Assembly: GCA_030550585.1 (NCBI GenBank)
Contig: JAUQPB010000001.1
Location: 372,001 to 436,000, forward strand
Reading direction: 5' to 3'
DNA: 64,000 nt
Source of the DNA: Thermoproteota archaeon
Lineage (GTDB): Archaea > Thermoproteota > Thermoprotei_A > Sulfolobales > Ignisphaeraceae
Part shown: positions 1-8,253 of the stretch, piece after piece
Position numbering within the stretch: the stretch's first letter is position 1
Layout: the number at the start of each line of letters is the position of its first letter
Notes under the pieces: generated by a model
Seen by the model: the letters and a program-made list of their open reading frames with translations, nothing else
The model's database searches: none
What the model was told of the DNA's origin: nothing
Made by a program: the position numbers and the translations under genes

Positions 1-27
1 GCCAGCAGCCAGAACAAGACCCTTCAT
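1..27 (-). CDS. N-terminus of a sugar-phosphate nucleotidyltransferase, cut by the window edge
   Basis: Read leftward from an ATG at 27, the only nine codons in the window give MKGLVLAAG. That is the classic opening of nucleoside-triphosphate:sugar-1-phosphate nucleotidyltransferases (RfbA/GlmU-like), where the glycines lead into the nucleotide-binding loop. A CGGGTG ribosome binding site lies about 5 bases upstream. Such an enzyme would supply NDP-sugars to the glycosyltransferases and epimerase to its right. Nine residues cannot fix the substrate. Confidence 0.65.
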
Positions 28-511
28 AAAAGCACCCGATCTATGTCCTAGTATTCAAGTATCAAAAACGCTACAATATTTTAAATTTAATAAAATATTG
101 TAAAGAGAAGTCGATTCAGCTAAGCAATACACAACACCTCTTAATAATTACCTTTATTCTTCTCTCCACGATTTTCATGTAGATCATCCTTGGCAATAAG
201 AGATAAGTTGGCACCTCGTCTGAGCTCATGCGTATCACTGAATTTTCCGCAACTTCACTTCGGCAAAAACAGCTGGTGTGTAGAAGCTATTTAGAAAACG
301 TAGTTTGATGAAGTTACTGCATCTTAGGTTTGTGATCATAGCTAGAACTATTTCATTTCTCACGCTGAAACACCATTGGAAGCTAGGTAATCCTCCATGT
401 AGCACCTCTGTAGTGCCCACTGTGGCAACTGGTATGAGGAATTATCTGGCGTTCGCAATTCTGGAACATTGATCCTGGGAAGTTATCGTCTTAATTAAAC
501 AAAGTTGTCAT
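28..511. other. Left-edge spacer with possible glycosyltransferase debris
   Basis: No intact gene is visible. A 61-codon open stretch on the minus strand (235-420) has no recognisable domain. It could be the middle of the broken glycosyltransferase just to the right, because it follows in the same transcriptional direction. I cannot align it to a known motif. Confidence 0.4.
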
Positions 512-857
512 CTACAAAAAGATTCTTCCAATACACTTCTTAACGACATCTGTTCTGTAGAGAAAGAATGGTACAGCATAATTATTTAATAACACAACAT
601 ACCTTGGATCCACACCTCTAGCTCTAAATCCGATATCATTACTCCCAGTAAAGCCTAGATTTCTCTCAAGTATAATATTATCTTTCTCCTCAAACTGCTT
701 ACCTTCTTAGGACGATTTCTTATGATCTCGAAACTCCCATTAGCAGACTCCTTATCAACGAATATCAACTCGTATCTATCACCTATAGATAATCCAAGCC
801 AGCTACAACATCAAAAGACCTCAAAACAATATCAATTATCCTGCTTAAGTTATAATT
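512..857 (-). pseudogene. Relic of a family 2 glycosyltransferase
   Basis: Three minus-strand pieces join into a GT-A glycosyltransferase N-terminus. First comes IIDIVLRSFDVVAGLDYL, ending in TAG. A second frame gives GDRYELIFVDKESANGSFEI. A third gives LGFTGSNDIGFRARG, then VDPRYVVLLNNYAV. In the family these read 'YELIFVDNxSxDGS', 'NLGFxGGNNxG' and 'LLNNDxxV'. At least two frameshifts are present and the nucleotide-binding Asp of LNND has become Tyr. It is dead as a single gene and belongs with the other glycan debris in this region. Confidence 0.75.
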
Positions 858-896
858 AAGCTAAATAATGGAGATTCTGCACATCATACTGTCCTA

Positions 897-1835
897 TCAG
901 AGCCTGGCCACTATGTAGCCTTGTTTTGCTATTGATATGCTAGTACTTCTCATGGGTTTCATCTCTATGTTATAGCCAGCATTTCTCAGTACCTTGGCTA
1001 TGGGCTCAGCTCCATTGTGATACTCAATGACTATTTGTTTAAAGACTCTCAAGGTGTTAATATCCACGGATTCTAGCACTTGGTATTCACATCCTTCGCA
1101 ATCCATCTTAAGCACCCCATCCACTATGCCGTAGTTCTCAACAAGGTATTTGAGGCTCACAGTTTTTATCAGCTTGCCCTGCAGCGCCGGCCTGAAGAGA
1201 GTGTATCCTAGGACTCCCTCAGATGCATAGGCATAGCCGTCGCCAGTAGCTAAGGCAGCGTTTAAAAGCTCGACTCTATCCTCAAACCCATTAACTTTAA
1301 CATTAATGCGGGCCAAGCTAAAAAGCTTGGGGTAGGGCTCCAACGCAATAACCTTGCCTGCGCCCTTCAATGAGAATAGTATTGCTGTATCCCCTACACC
1401 AGCCCCAACATCCACAACCACTCTACCCCTCACATCAAGATCATCGTATGCCCCTCCAAAAAAGTTCTCGAAGAGAATGTCGTATAGAAATGGAAACGAG
1501 TTGAAGAGCCTGACGCTTCTCCCCATGTAGTTGAACTCTACAAAACAAGGCGGAACAGCTCTAACAGGTACGCCTGCCAATTTAAATCTGATGTCATTGC
1601 AGAACTTGATGTCTTTAACATTCCCACTCCGATATCCATCAACTATAAATCTATAGAGCTCCGGACAAAGCATATACACCATGTCGCCATGCCTAACTGC
1701 AACGTAGCCATCGGCTAGTCCATATTTAATCAGCAAGTATCTTAGGGTTGCGCTCAGCCAATTTTCAAATAAATGTCTCGCAGAAATCGCTAGGTTGACA
1801 GGCCTTACAATTTTATATAGTTTTCTAGATATCAA
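897..1835 (-). CDS. FkbM family SAM-dependent methyltransferase
   Basis: A 312-residue protein. The SAM-binding motif I is at about 137-150 (VVVDVGAGVGDTAILFSL), an acidic residue ends strand 2 (VIALEP), and the FkbM signature KMDCEGCEYQVLESV lies near 245-258. FkbM enzymes O-methylate sugars or small molecules, and in crenarchaea they often sit in surface-glycan loci, as here. The start is a TTG at 1835 with GAGGGG about 5 bases upstream. The N-terminal ~100 residues are lineage-specific and may bind the acceptor. The methylated substrate is unknown. Confidence 0.85.
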   Translation of the reverse strand: MISRKLYKIVRPVNLAISARHLFENWLSATLRYLLIKYGLADGYVAVRHGDMVYMLCPELYRFIVDGYRSGNVKDIKFCNDIRFKLAGVPVRAVPPCFVEFNYMGRSVRLFNSFPFLYDILFENFFGGAYDDLDVRGRVVVDVGAGVGDTAILFSLKGAGKVIALEPYPKLFSLARINVKVNGFEDRVELLNAALATGDGYAYASEGVLGYTLFRPALQGKLIKTVSLKYLVENYGIVDGVLKMDCEGCEYQVLESVDINTLRVFKQIVIEYHNGAEPIAKVLRNAGYNIEMKPMRSTSISIAKQGYIVARL

Positions 1836-2195
1836 AGCTACCCCTCTCCCAGCATATCTAATTTTAGATTTATTTCTCTCTAAAATATGCTTTACCGAGA
1901 TAATCCTAGTTGGTTAAGTAGCGTGTGCATTAGTCCCAGACCAAAGGGTTTTACAAACTCATAGCGAAATTTATATGATTGTATATTGTAGAGGGGTTTC
2001 GCTAGCACTAACAACAAACCTAGGAAACTATTGTATCAATATTTTCGTCTGACCCCTCCCCCGCTCTAAAGAATGGGGCTTCCAGTTATAAAAAGGTTTT
2101 CGAAAAACAATATTATCTCTTCTGCACGTCTCAACAGTGTTAAATGTGTTTGTTAAAGGCATGGTTTATAACACTGTTTTGCAGGAGTTGGCTCT
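1836..2195. other. Intergenic stretch, no gene seen
   Basis: AT-rich spacer between the FkbM gene and the first vapBC pair. I see no conserved coding, no tRNA and no clear repeat in it. Confidence 0.5.
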
Positions 2196-2603
2196 TTAAG
2201 GAAGAACTTCTATCCCCCTCTCTGTGGCCCTTTTCTTAAGTTTTTTATCAAATGTTGCTAAAGCTAAGCTGTAGTAAATGGCTGTTGAGAGAATTATGTA
2301 GTCGTTTATCTCCTTAACGTTCTCCTTATCCTCTTCAAGCATCTTAAGTGCTTCAATCAATACCTTCTCAGGTTCTAGTATGTATCTTGTTCTAGGATCC
2401 TCTAGATATTCCCTCACCTTCAAGAGGGTGAAGTTAATGGGGGTTTGAATAAGCCTGAGCATAACCCATATGAATTCGTGAACCACGATAGAGGGAATGT
2501 ATATCTCTTTAGCTCTATCAATTATTTCTGTGGCCTCACCATGATGTTCACTGTCTTCAACTGTATCGTAGACTAAAACATTTGTATCAAGAAGTAGCTT
2601 CAA
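2196..2603 (-). CDS. vapC: VapC-type PIN-domain toxin (module 1)
   Basis: A 135-residue PIN ribonuclease. The first acidic residue is in KLLLDTNVLVYD, the second in VVHEFIW, and a third acidic patch follows in INDYIILSTAIY and LATFDKKL, giving the usual metal-binding quartet. It would cleave RNA unless held by its antitoxin. I place the start at TTG 2603, seven bases after GAGGAG, rather than the further upstream TTG at 2618. Translation is coupled to vapB, whose last codons it overlaps by 17 bases. Confidence 0.85.
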   Translation of the reverse strand: MKLLLDTNVLVYDTVEDSEHHGEATEIIDRAKEIYIPSIVVHEFIWVMLRLIQTPINFTLLKVREYLEDPRTRYILEPEKVLIEALKMLEEDKENVKEINDYIILSTAIYYSLALATFDKKLKKRATERGIEVLP

Positions 2604-2823
2604 ACATAATCTCCTCAATAGCTTCCTCTATCTCTTCAACGCTAATCCTCCTACCAGCCCTTATCGTTAGCCTCTTCCTCTTCAATGGAGTTATTTTAAT
2701 GACATTCTCCTTTTCGTCGTAAACAATTTTAACGAGGTCTCCCTCCCTAATCTCTACTTTTTCTCTAATACTAGCAGGAATTGTCACCTGGTAGTTGCGT
2801 GTAACCTTAACTATTTCCTCCAA
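2587..2823 (-). CDS. vapB: VapB antitoxin, AbrB/SpoVT (MazE-like) type (module 1)
   Basis: A 78-residue protein. An N-terminal swapped-hairpin AbrB domain (VTRNYQVTIPASIREKVEI, then EGDLVKIVYD) is followed by a C-terminal helix rich in Glu (VEEIEEAIEEIMFEA) that would plug the toxin. The start is TTG at 2823. An inverted repeat that encloses the TATA box upstream suggests autoregulation by the VapBC complex. Confidence 0.85.
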   Translation of the reverse strand: MEEIVKVTRNYQVTIPASIREKVEIREGDLVKIVYDEKENVIKITPLKRKRLTIRAGRRISVEEIEEAIEEIMFEATS

Positions 2824-2848
2824 GGGTAATCCCTAGTAAAAATAGTTG

Positions 2849-2877
2849 TCTACTAGTATATAAGCATTTCTAGTAGA
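2849..2877 (-). promoter_or_regulatory. Promoter/operator of vapBC module 1
   Basis: A perfect 8-bp inverted repeat, TCTACTAG (2849-2856) and CTAGTAGA (2870-2877), brackets a minus-strand TATA box (GCTTATATA). The TATA lies about 35 bases before the TTG start of vapB. AbrB-type antitoxins bind such palindromes, so this is a likely autorepression site. The pairing is seen in the sequence; the repression is inferred. Confidence 0.6.
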
Positions 2878-2901
2878 AAAGAAACCTAAGCACCTTTCAA
2901 T

Positions 2902-3144
2902 CTATTCATGTTTCTCCCCACCACCATCTTTCACAGAGAAGTTACAGTAGTAAAACTTGTGAGGAACTAGGTCTAGAGATAGACCTTGTGAAAGGCGGGC
3001 TGAGACCCATGAAACCCAGAGTACATCGAATGCTTTTTGCAAACTTCTACCATTCATATACTTGCGACAGTTCCTCAAACACTCCTCAGCAATGCACATC
3101 TTATGCTTGATCTCTTTCAAAAGCTCTTCACCAAGCCCATACAT
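2902..3144 (-). pseudogene. Chimeric open frame: PaREP1/HEPN-like N-terminus joined to protease debris
   Basis: The first ~42 codons (ELLKEIKHKMCIAEECLRN, then NGRSLQKAFDVLW) look like the helical start of crenarchaeal PaREP1/HEPN-type small proteins ('EExLxKGDxxQASEKLW'). The similarity stops where a 57-bp segment begins (2961-3017) that is nearly identical to the 3' end of the aspartic-protease relic at 11.7 kb, read on its wrong strand. The frame is therefore probably a truncated gene fused by chance to inserted sequence. The PaREP1 call is tentative. Confidence 0.5.
2961..3017 (+). repeat. 57-bp repeat, copy 1 (C-terminal end of a retropepsin-like gene)
   Basis: Matches 11730-11786 at 54 of 57 positions by eye. 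On the plus strand both copies encode EELGLEIDLVKGGLRPM, the conserved C-terminus of archaeal clan AA aspartic proteases. Here it is an isolated scrap without the catalytic half. Confidence 0.85.
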
Positions 3145-3269
3145 TGTCTACGCCTTATGAATATGGGGTGCTATCTCTTTGACGGGCCCCTGCCCTCAAT
3201 CTCTATCTATATGACCCAGTATATGATGCTGCTTAGTGAAATGGATATCTTGTTTAAGAATTCTAAAGA

Positions 3270-3277
3270 TTTATATA
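3270..3277 (+). promoter_or_regulatory. TATA box of vapBC module 2
   Basis: TTTATATA sits about 36 bases before the proposed CTG start at 3313 and about 26 before the GGTGG ribosome binding site. This supports a short-leader transcript that begins near 3298-3302. Confidence 0.5.
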
Positions 3278-3312
3278 GAATGTTTCGGTATGTTCTATAC
3301 TGGTGGTAGGTA

Positions 3313-3585
3313 CTGAATAAAGTAAAAACAAGTATATATGTTGATAAAGATCTTTGGGAAGAATTCAAAAAACTGGCTCAGAGAAAAGGTGTTGAGCCAA
3401 GTAAGTTACTAGAGGAGTTAATACGTGAGGAATTATTTGAGAAAATGTTAGACGAGTTTATGCAGGAACTCGGTATTGGAAATGACTATGAAATCGATTT
3501 TGAGCCAGTTAAACCACGTAAAGACTTGGTAAGTGATCTTGTTAGGTCTATGCGTGATGAAAGAAGAGATAGTTTACCTAGATAG
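3313..3585 (+). CDS. vapB: VapB-like antitoxin, ribbon-helix-helix type, probable CTG start (module 2)
   Basis: A 90-codon frame with no ATG, GTG or TTG at its head. TAG at 3307 closes it upstream, and CTG at 3313 follows GGTGG by seven bases. The product begins NKVKTSIYVDKDLWEEFKKL, the beta strand and first helix of Arc/MetJ-like proteins, then LLEELIREEL, then an acidic toxin-binding tail ending in RDERRDSLPR. It overlaps the toxin start by 29 bases, as in many vapBC operons. The CTG start is an inference that recurs at other genes in this window. Confidence 0.75.
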   Translation: MNKVKTSIYVDKDLWEEFKKLAQRKGVEPSKLLEELIREELFEKMLDEFMQELGIGNDYEIDFEPVKPRKDLVSDLVRSMRDERRDSLPR

Positions 3586-4012
3586 TAGTGCTATTATTAA
3601 GAGGTATATCGAGGAGCCTGGTAGTTTGGAGATAAGAAGTCTCTATAAGAAGGCCTATGCAGGGGAGATAGTAGTATCTTATAGTCTGTGGAATGTGGGA
3701 GAAGTATTGGTAGCTTTTGATCGTGCTAGAAGGCTTGAGAGAATCACTGAAGATGATTATCGTACTGTTAAGAGAAGGTTTCTAAACGAGATTAAACGTA
3801 TGTTGAAATTGGGAGTAATGGTCTTAGTCCCTATAACCCTTAGAGTTTTACGCGAAAGCTGGAAGCTCTTAGAGAAATACCACATATACGTCGCAGATGC
3901 TTTACAAATAGCATCAGCTAGAAACATTGATGCAGAACTCTTCTTAACAGGTGATAAGAGGTTATACGAAATAGCATTAAGAGAAAATATCAAGAGCAAG
4001 TACATAGGCTAG
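3557..4012 (+). CDS. vapC: VapC-type PIN-domain toxin (module 2)
   Basis: A 151-residue PIN protein. Acidic motifs are visible in IVYLDSSAIIKRY, WNVGEVLVAF, VADALQIASA and LFLTGDKRL, which is the full set for a metal-dependent RNase. ATG 3557 is preferred, with an in-frame GTG directly before it. It is translationally coupled to the RHH antitoxin. The target RNA is unknown. Confidence 0.87.
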   Translation: MKEEIVYLDSSAIIKRYIEEPGSLEIRSLYKKAYAGEIVVSYSLWNVGEVLVAFDRARRLERITEDDYRTVKRRFLNEIKRMLKLGVMVLVPITLRVLRESWKLLEKYHIYVADALQIASARNIDAELFLTGDKRLYEIALRENIKSKYIG

Positions 4013-4528
4013 ATTTAACGAATATTATTAGAATAGAGACACTCGAAGACCTATTAATGTAGAGCCATAGAAAAAGATTAAGAACCAATCTCAACTTTGC
4101 TTAGATCCTTATGTTTATCTTCTCAATTCTCTACATAGCTGTCCCCAAAGCCTCTTTTGGCATGGACTTTCCCGTTATTGGAGCACCTTTGATGTGTTTT
4201 AAATCGATATACTCTATCTTCAAGTCCTCGACCAATACTCTATAGCAAATGAATGTCTATATTCTCTTATGTCCTATGCCCATAGAAAACCCTTTACTGA
4301 ATTCGACTACAGATGGCGATAGATTTAAAGAGCTAAAATTCAACTCTAAGTTTCACCTAGTCACTAATCTTTCTGCGACTCAGAATAGGTGCGGGCGATG
4401 AAGATCGTATATCGGATTGTATATCGGGAAGACGATGCGTTTATGCGTAAACCCGATTCTTGTACACAATATAAGACGATTCTTCGAATTTCTGCAATTT
4501 CTACATCTTATTGTATTTACGGCAAAAT
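4013..4528. other. Spacer with a decayed minus-strand frame
   Basis: On the minus strand, 4131-4311 translates as a continuous frame broken by two stops, with pieces such as EDLKIEYIDLKHIKGAPITG and SMPKEALGTAM. It looks like a worn-out gene, but I do not recognise the family. Near 4405-4435 GTATATCGG occurs twice, and GTTTAtgcgTAAAC at about 4440 can form a small hairpin. No intact gene is present. Confidence 0.4.
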
Positions 4529-5479
4529 CTAAATTGATTTAGCCATTATGTAATAGTGTTTTATTTTTGCGATCCCTGGGACTTGTGTGTAGTAGAAGAG
4601 GTGGGAGGTCCATGGAATTACAACAAATCTAAATCCTAGTTGCTTTAACTCGTAGAGAGACTTGAATAGCAAAACCGTTCCAATACCTAACCTCCTCTTG
4701 TTCGGATCTACACCTACAGGACCAAATTCGTTTCTGCCCATTCGGCGATAAACAGCAAAGCCTGCTAGCTCATTATTTTGCTCTGCTAACCATATCGATG
4801 GAGGCTTGCATCTAAATGCATACAAGGCTTCTAAACGCCAAATAGGACTGAATTTCTCTCCAACCCATTTCCCAACTTTCTCAGCTTCATCTTCTCTAGC
4901 CTTTCTAATCAAAAAACCTTGTGACGTCAGATCATTCTCGATTTTCAGAACTCTTCTTGGGTAATAGAAACGCTCTAAATCAACCTCATAACTCACAGTC
5001 TCCTCTTTCTTGACATACCCAAAATACTCGAAAAGCTCTACATAGTCTTCTTATAATATGTTTATACCTGGCATGAAATAGTATGGAGCATATGCATAGA
5101 GAACAACACTCTTCTTATCTCGTGCCTTAGCCACATTCTCAAACTCTTTGAGTAGAGTAGATAGAACATCTCTCCGCAAATCCGCTGGGAGATGAGGGTC
5201 TACAACAACATCCTTCTCAAACAACACATCCCTAAATTTCTCAATGGCTTCTCTAGGCTCTTTAACAACCTCAACACCTGCAAGAAAACCTAGAACCCTG
5301 TCTCCATCACCAACAGCAAAATATGTTATATCCTCATCAAAATTAGGGTCGCTCAGAATAAACGATGCGAATGTCTCGCAATCAACGTTGTCATATGGAA
5401 AAGATATGTTGTGCAATTTACATGCAGCCTCCAAATAAACAGCATCTCTCAAATCTCTATATGTATATAATCTGATCAT
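4529..5479 (-). pseudogene. Two-domain GNAT acetyltransferase interrupted by an in-frame TAA
   Basis: One frame runs 316 codons with a single TAA at 5051-5053. The first part (MIRLYTYRDLRDAVYLEAAC) ends PYYFMPGINIL, then stop, and the same frame resumes EDYVELFEYFGYVKKEE. The second part carries the acetyl-CoA loop region (GPVGVDPNKRRLGIGTVLL). In the crenarchaeal family the two halves are one protein. Neither flanking frame is disturbed, so this is a lone nonsense change: a recent pseudogene, a split gene restarting at 4996, or a sequencing error. Confidence 0.8.
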
Positions 5480-6019
5480 AGATGTCTCCCAACCAAATTA
5501 TCTAGATGCCCAAATATTTTATTTTTGCTGCTTAACCATAGAGATTGCATTTACTTTCAGATATCGAAAAGTCTTAAGCACAGACATTATCGTCATTAGA
5601 GCAACTTCTATTCCACATTTTTTCGCAATTAACACGCCCATGCGAAAGCCTGTCTAGGTCTATCAACATCGATAAGCTACTTCATCACCTGGCACAAGTC
5701 ATTCTACAAAAGCCAAGTTACAACTAGGAGACCTCGCCCTTAAGGGGAGGAGAAGAGGTCAGTTTGGAGTGTAACTGCGGACAAGGTGGGATCCCAGACG
5801 TTCGTTTTAACCACCATATATGAGTTGGTCAACGCACCTAGGGAGAAATAGCTTATCCATGTGTTTTGCCGGGGAAGTAGCATAGCTCGATTCTTCAGCA
5901 TACCATATTTATTCAGCGAGTGGGCAAGACATTGGGTTTTTAGAGCTGGTAGACTTTTAAGGTTTATCATAAGTTTAAATGTTTGGGTTTACCAATATAT
6001 AAACTGTGGTGGTTGGGTA
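5480..6019. other. Spacer with faint coding debris and an inverted repeat
   Basis: A minus-strand stretch of about 40 codons (5521-5640) is open and protein-like (VLIAKKCGIEVALMTIMS) but unassignable. At 5731-5760 GACCTC...GAGGTC encloses CCCTTAAGGG, which could be the end of a small mobile element. I found no transposase. A TATA box at 5996-6003 (ATATATAA) serves the vapBC pair that follows. Confidence 0.4.
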
Positions 6020-6250
6020 GTGAGTGTTTTCAGCGTAAAGCTTAGGAGGGAGATCAAGGAGAAGATGGATAAGTACAGGGATCGGGTGAACTGGGCCGAG
6101 GAGGTGAGGAGGTTTATCGAGAGCAGGTTGAGAATGCTCGAGGCCGAGGAAAACATCAAGAATATAGTCAAGATACTTTCACAACTACCACTAGAGTCTC
6201 CCAGGGGGTCCTCGGTTGCTTCTGTGAGGGAGGACCGTGATAGTCATTGA
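6020..6250 (+). CDS. vapB: VapB-like antitoxin (module 3)
   Basis: A 76-residue protein whose core VFSVKLRREIKEKMDKYRDR and WAEEVRRFIESRLRMLEAEE matches the RHH-type antitoxins paired with crenarchaeal VapC ('xxVRIPxELKxxMexxxxvNWsevvRraIeexl'). I start it at GTG 6020. The TATA box at 5996-6003 puts transcription start almost at that codon, so the mRNA is probably leaderless. It overlaps vapC by 14 bases. The Ser/Arg-rich tail after residue 60 would contact the toxin. Confidence 0.8.
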   Translation: MSVFSVKLRREIKEKMDKYRDRVNWAEEVRRFIESRLRMLEAEENIKNIVKILSQLPLESPRGSSVASVREDRDSH

Positions 6251-6644
6251 CGCATCCCTGCTAGTAGCCTTCATTCGCAAGGAGCCCGGCTGGAAAAAAC
6301 TTGCCGAGTACTTGAAGTTGTGCGTGACTATTGACTTAGCGTTGAAGGAGGTGTTGAATGCTGTGTGGAAAGATGTTGCAGTCAGGAAAACCATGGGCAT
6401 TGATATAGCGGCTCAGTTGATGGAAATACTGTTCTCAATGGTAGGAGTCAACATAGATGTTGAGCCCGAGATCAAGTATTTGCCGAAAGCGTTCGAAATA
6501 GCTCTTAAAACGGGTGTGACAGTGTATGACGCTTTATACATTGCACTAGCCATGGAGAGGAAGCTACCACTAGCTACAATAGACGAAAAACAAGCTAAAG
6601 CTGCTCAAGCACTTGGGGTAGAAACAATCATCCCCTCTACCTAG
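6237..6644 (+). CDS. vapC: VapC-type PIN-domain toxin (module 3)
   Basis: A 135-residue PIN ribonuclease starting at GTG 6237 within the end of vapB. The acidic residues lie in IVIDASLLVAFIR, LALKEVLNAVW, VTVYDALYIALA and PLATIDEKQAK, in the standard order and spacing. The co-directional overlapping antitoxin supports a functional pair. Confidence 0.88.
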   Translation: MIVIDASLLVAFIRKEPGWKKLAEYLKLCVTIDLALKEVLNAVWKDVAVRKTMGIDIAAQLMEILFSMVGVNIDVEPEIKYLPKAFEIALKTGVTVYDALYIALAMERKLPLATIDEKQAKAAQALGVETIIPST

Positions 6645-6916
6645 TGCAGGCAACTCACATACAATGATGTTATTTAAACAGTGGCAGCAGAGCTCAGCAA
6701 CCAACCTTCTACTTACCTGCTGAACCGCGTAAACAAACCTTGGGTCTCAACCGTTAAACTTAACTACTTGCAAACGGTTTCACTGCACATCTAGTTTAGA
6801 CATTGAATAGAGCCTTTAGCGACATAATCTTTTAGGCTTTATGCGGGGTTTGCCTGTATTGTAACCCGTAGCTCTAGTGTTTTCTAAGCCCTGTTTCCAG
6901 TGATGTGAAGCTTGTT
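6645..6916. other. Spacer between vapC and the epimerase gene
   Basis: No gene is seen. The end nearest the epimerase (6840-6916), read on the minus strand in another frame, gives LEQASHHWKQGLENTRATGY. This resembles the lost C-terminal helix region of epimerases ('xxxxPxxsLexGLexT'). The epimerase may therefore have been longer. Confidence 0.4.
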
Positions 6917-7756
6917 CTAAATCAGCAGTTTTATGTTGTCTGCATAGCTGTGCCTAATATCTCCTGGCTTGGGACCCTTGAAGACTATATCTAGTTCTCT
7001 GCCAACAACCCTCTTCACAGCCTCGGCCAACATCCTTATGGTTATTGGCCTGCCTGTGCCAACGTTGTACACCTCGTTGTCGAATGCGTCGCCCTCTATA
7101 ATCCTTAGTATAACCTGTGAGACGTCGTCGACGTATATGAAGTCTCTTGTCTGCCCCCCATCACCATATATAATTAGTGGTTCTCCCCTCAAAGCCCTCT
7201 CAAGAAAGCTTGCAACAACGCCTGCGTAGGAGGGGTTCTGCCCAGGGCCATAGACGTTGAACAGCCTCAGAATCACATATCTCAGGCCGTAGACAGTGTT
7301 GAGGTGGTTTACAATTAGCTCTCCAAGCCACTTGCTAAAGCCGTAGAGGGAGACCGGGTTTATGGGGTGGTCTTTTGGAACCGGAAGCCTAACAGAGTTT
7401 CCATAGACAGCCGCAGAACTCAAATAAACGAGTCTAGCACCATGCCTAGCACAGTTGTACGCCACTTTAGCAGTTCCAAGAGCATTGTTATCGAGGTACT
7501 CAACAGGCCTCTCAATAGACTCTGAGACGCTTACATAGGCAGCTGCATGGACAACAACATCAAAGTTCTTGTAACCATCAAAAAACCTTGCATCGACTTT
7601 CAGAATTGGGATGCCACGGCCTCTGAGCCTCTCCAAAGCAAAGCTTGTAGACCTCTCCAAACTATCCAAAACAACAACATCAAAGCCCCTCTCAGCTAGA
7701 TACAGAGCAAGGTTATGACCAACAAAACCAGCGCCACCAGTAACAAGCACCCTCAT
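6917..7756 (-). CDS. NAD-dependent epimerase/dehydratase (UDP-glucose 4-epimerase-like), shortened C-terminus
   Basis: An extended short-chain dehydrogenase. Its N-terminal Rossmann motif is VTGGAGFVGHNLALYL, the catalytic Ser/Tyr/Lys is in YLSSAAVYGNS and YGFSKWLGE, and it has family sequence RLFNVYGPGQNPSYAGVV and TRDFIYVDDV. It would interconvert NDP-sugars for glycan assembly. At 279 residues it stops at DNIKLLI, about 30 short of relatives, and a shifted frame downstream resembles the missing tail. A frameshift may have clipped it, but all catalytic residues remain, so activity is possible. Confidence 0.85.
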   Translation of the reverse strand: MRVLVTGGAGFVGHNLALYLAERGFDVVVLDSLERSTSFALERLRGRGIPILKVDARFFDGYKNFDVVVHAAAYVSVSESIERPVEYLDNNALGTAKVAYNCARHGARLVYLSSAAVYGNSVRLPVPKDHPINPVSLYGFSKWLGELIVNHLNTVYGLRYVILRLFNVYGPGQNPSYAGVVASFLERALRGEPLIIYGDGGQTRDFIYVDDVSQVILRIIEGDAFDNEVYNVGTGRPITIRMLAEAVKRVVGRELDIVFKGPKPGDIRHSYADNIKLLI

Positions 7757-8253
7757 ATGCTACACACCTCGAACATATCTTTTGTCCGTATCCCAGTTGT
7801 TACCTGTAGATACGTTCTTGCGGATATGTGCTAACACGGCTTTAAAAGAGATCAGGATCTTTTTAACCTCAGACCTTGACAACTCCGAGGCGGTTATCGT
7901 GAATAATTCTGGCTATTTTTGTGAGATCGACTATTCGACAAAGTTGCTTAAAGATTTGAGTTTATTTCATTCTTGAGATGCTGAATACGGCTAGACCACC
8001 ACAATGGAAGTTTTGTTGATGTTGGTTTGAGGAGCCTAGACTTTGATAATTACGAGGTGATGGTGATGCTTCAACTGATGGTAGTTTTGAGTTGATAAAG
8101 GAGTTTAAATAGCCTCGAATGTTCTTACAACTGAGAAAGTCTTGCCTCTTTAGTGCGGGGTCAGAACCTCATTATTGGGTACCAATCAAGTAAAGCTTTA
8201 TGCATCTCTACATCGCTACTCGTTCTTGAAGGCATGTGAAACACCAAAATTCT
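7757..8253. other. Spacer holding a glycosyltransferase scrap
   Basis: Between the epimerase and the intact glycosyltransferase no complete gene is present. The only recognisable content is the plus-strand glycosyltransferase relic at 8030-8112, listed separately. Confidence 0.5.
8030..8112 (+). pseudogene. Fragment of a family 2 glycosyltransferase
   Basis: RSLDFDNYEVMV, then after a one-base shift DASTDGSFELIKEFK and a TAG. Joined, this is the GT2 nucleotide-binding segment 'xNYEVIVVDDASTDGSfelikef'. It points opposite to the intact GT2 gene beside it, so it is an independent remnant. Confidence 0.7.

Noticed and set aside
3037-3309. Plus-strand 90-codon frame opposite the chimeric PaREP1 fragment
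   Set aside because: No homology pattern; it overlaps the relic and the vapB promoter.
4405-4460. Short repeats GTATATCGG and a GTTTA/TAAAC hairpin as a CRISPR remnant
   Set aside because: Only two 9-bp copies with no spacer regularity; no CRISPR array is present anywhere in the window.
5731-5760. GACCTC...GAGGTC repeat as the end of an IS200/IS605-like element
   Set aside because: No transposase, no second end and no target duplication found; kept only as a note in the spacer.
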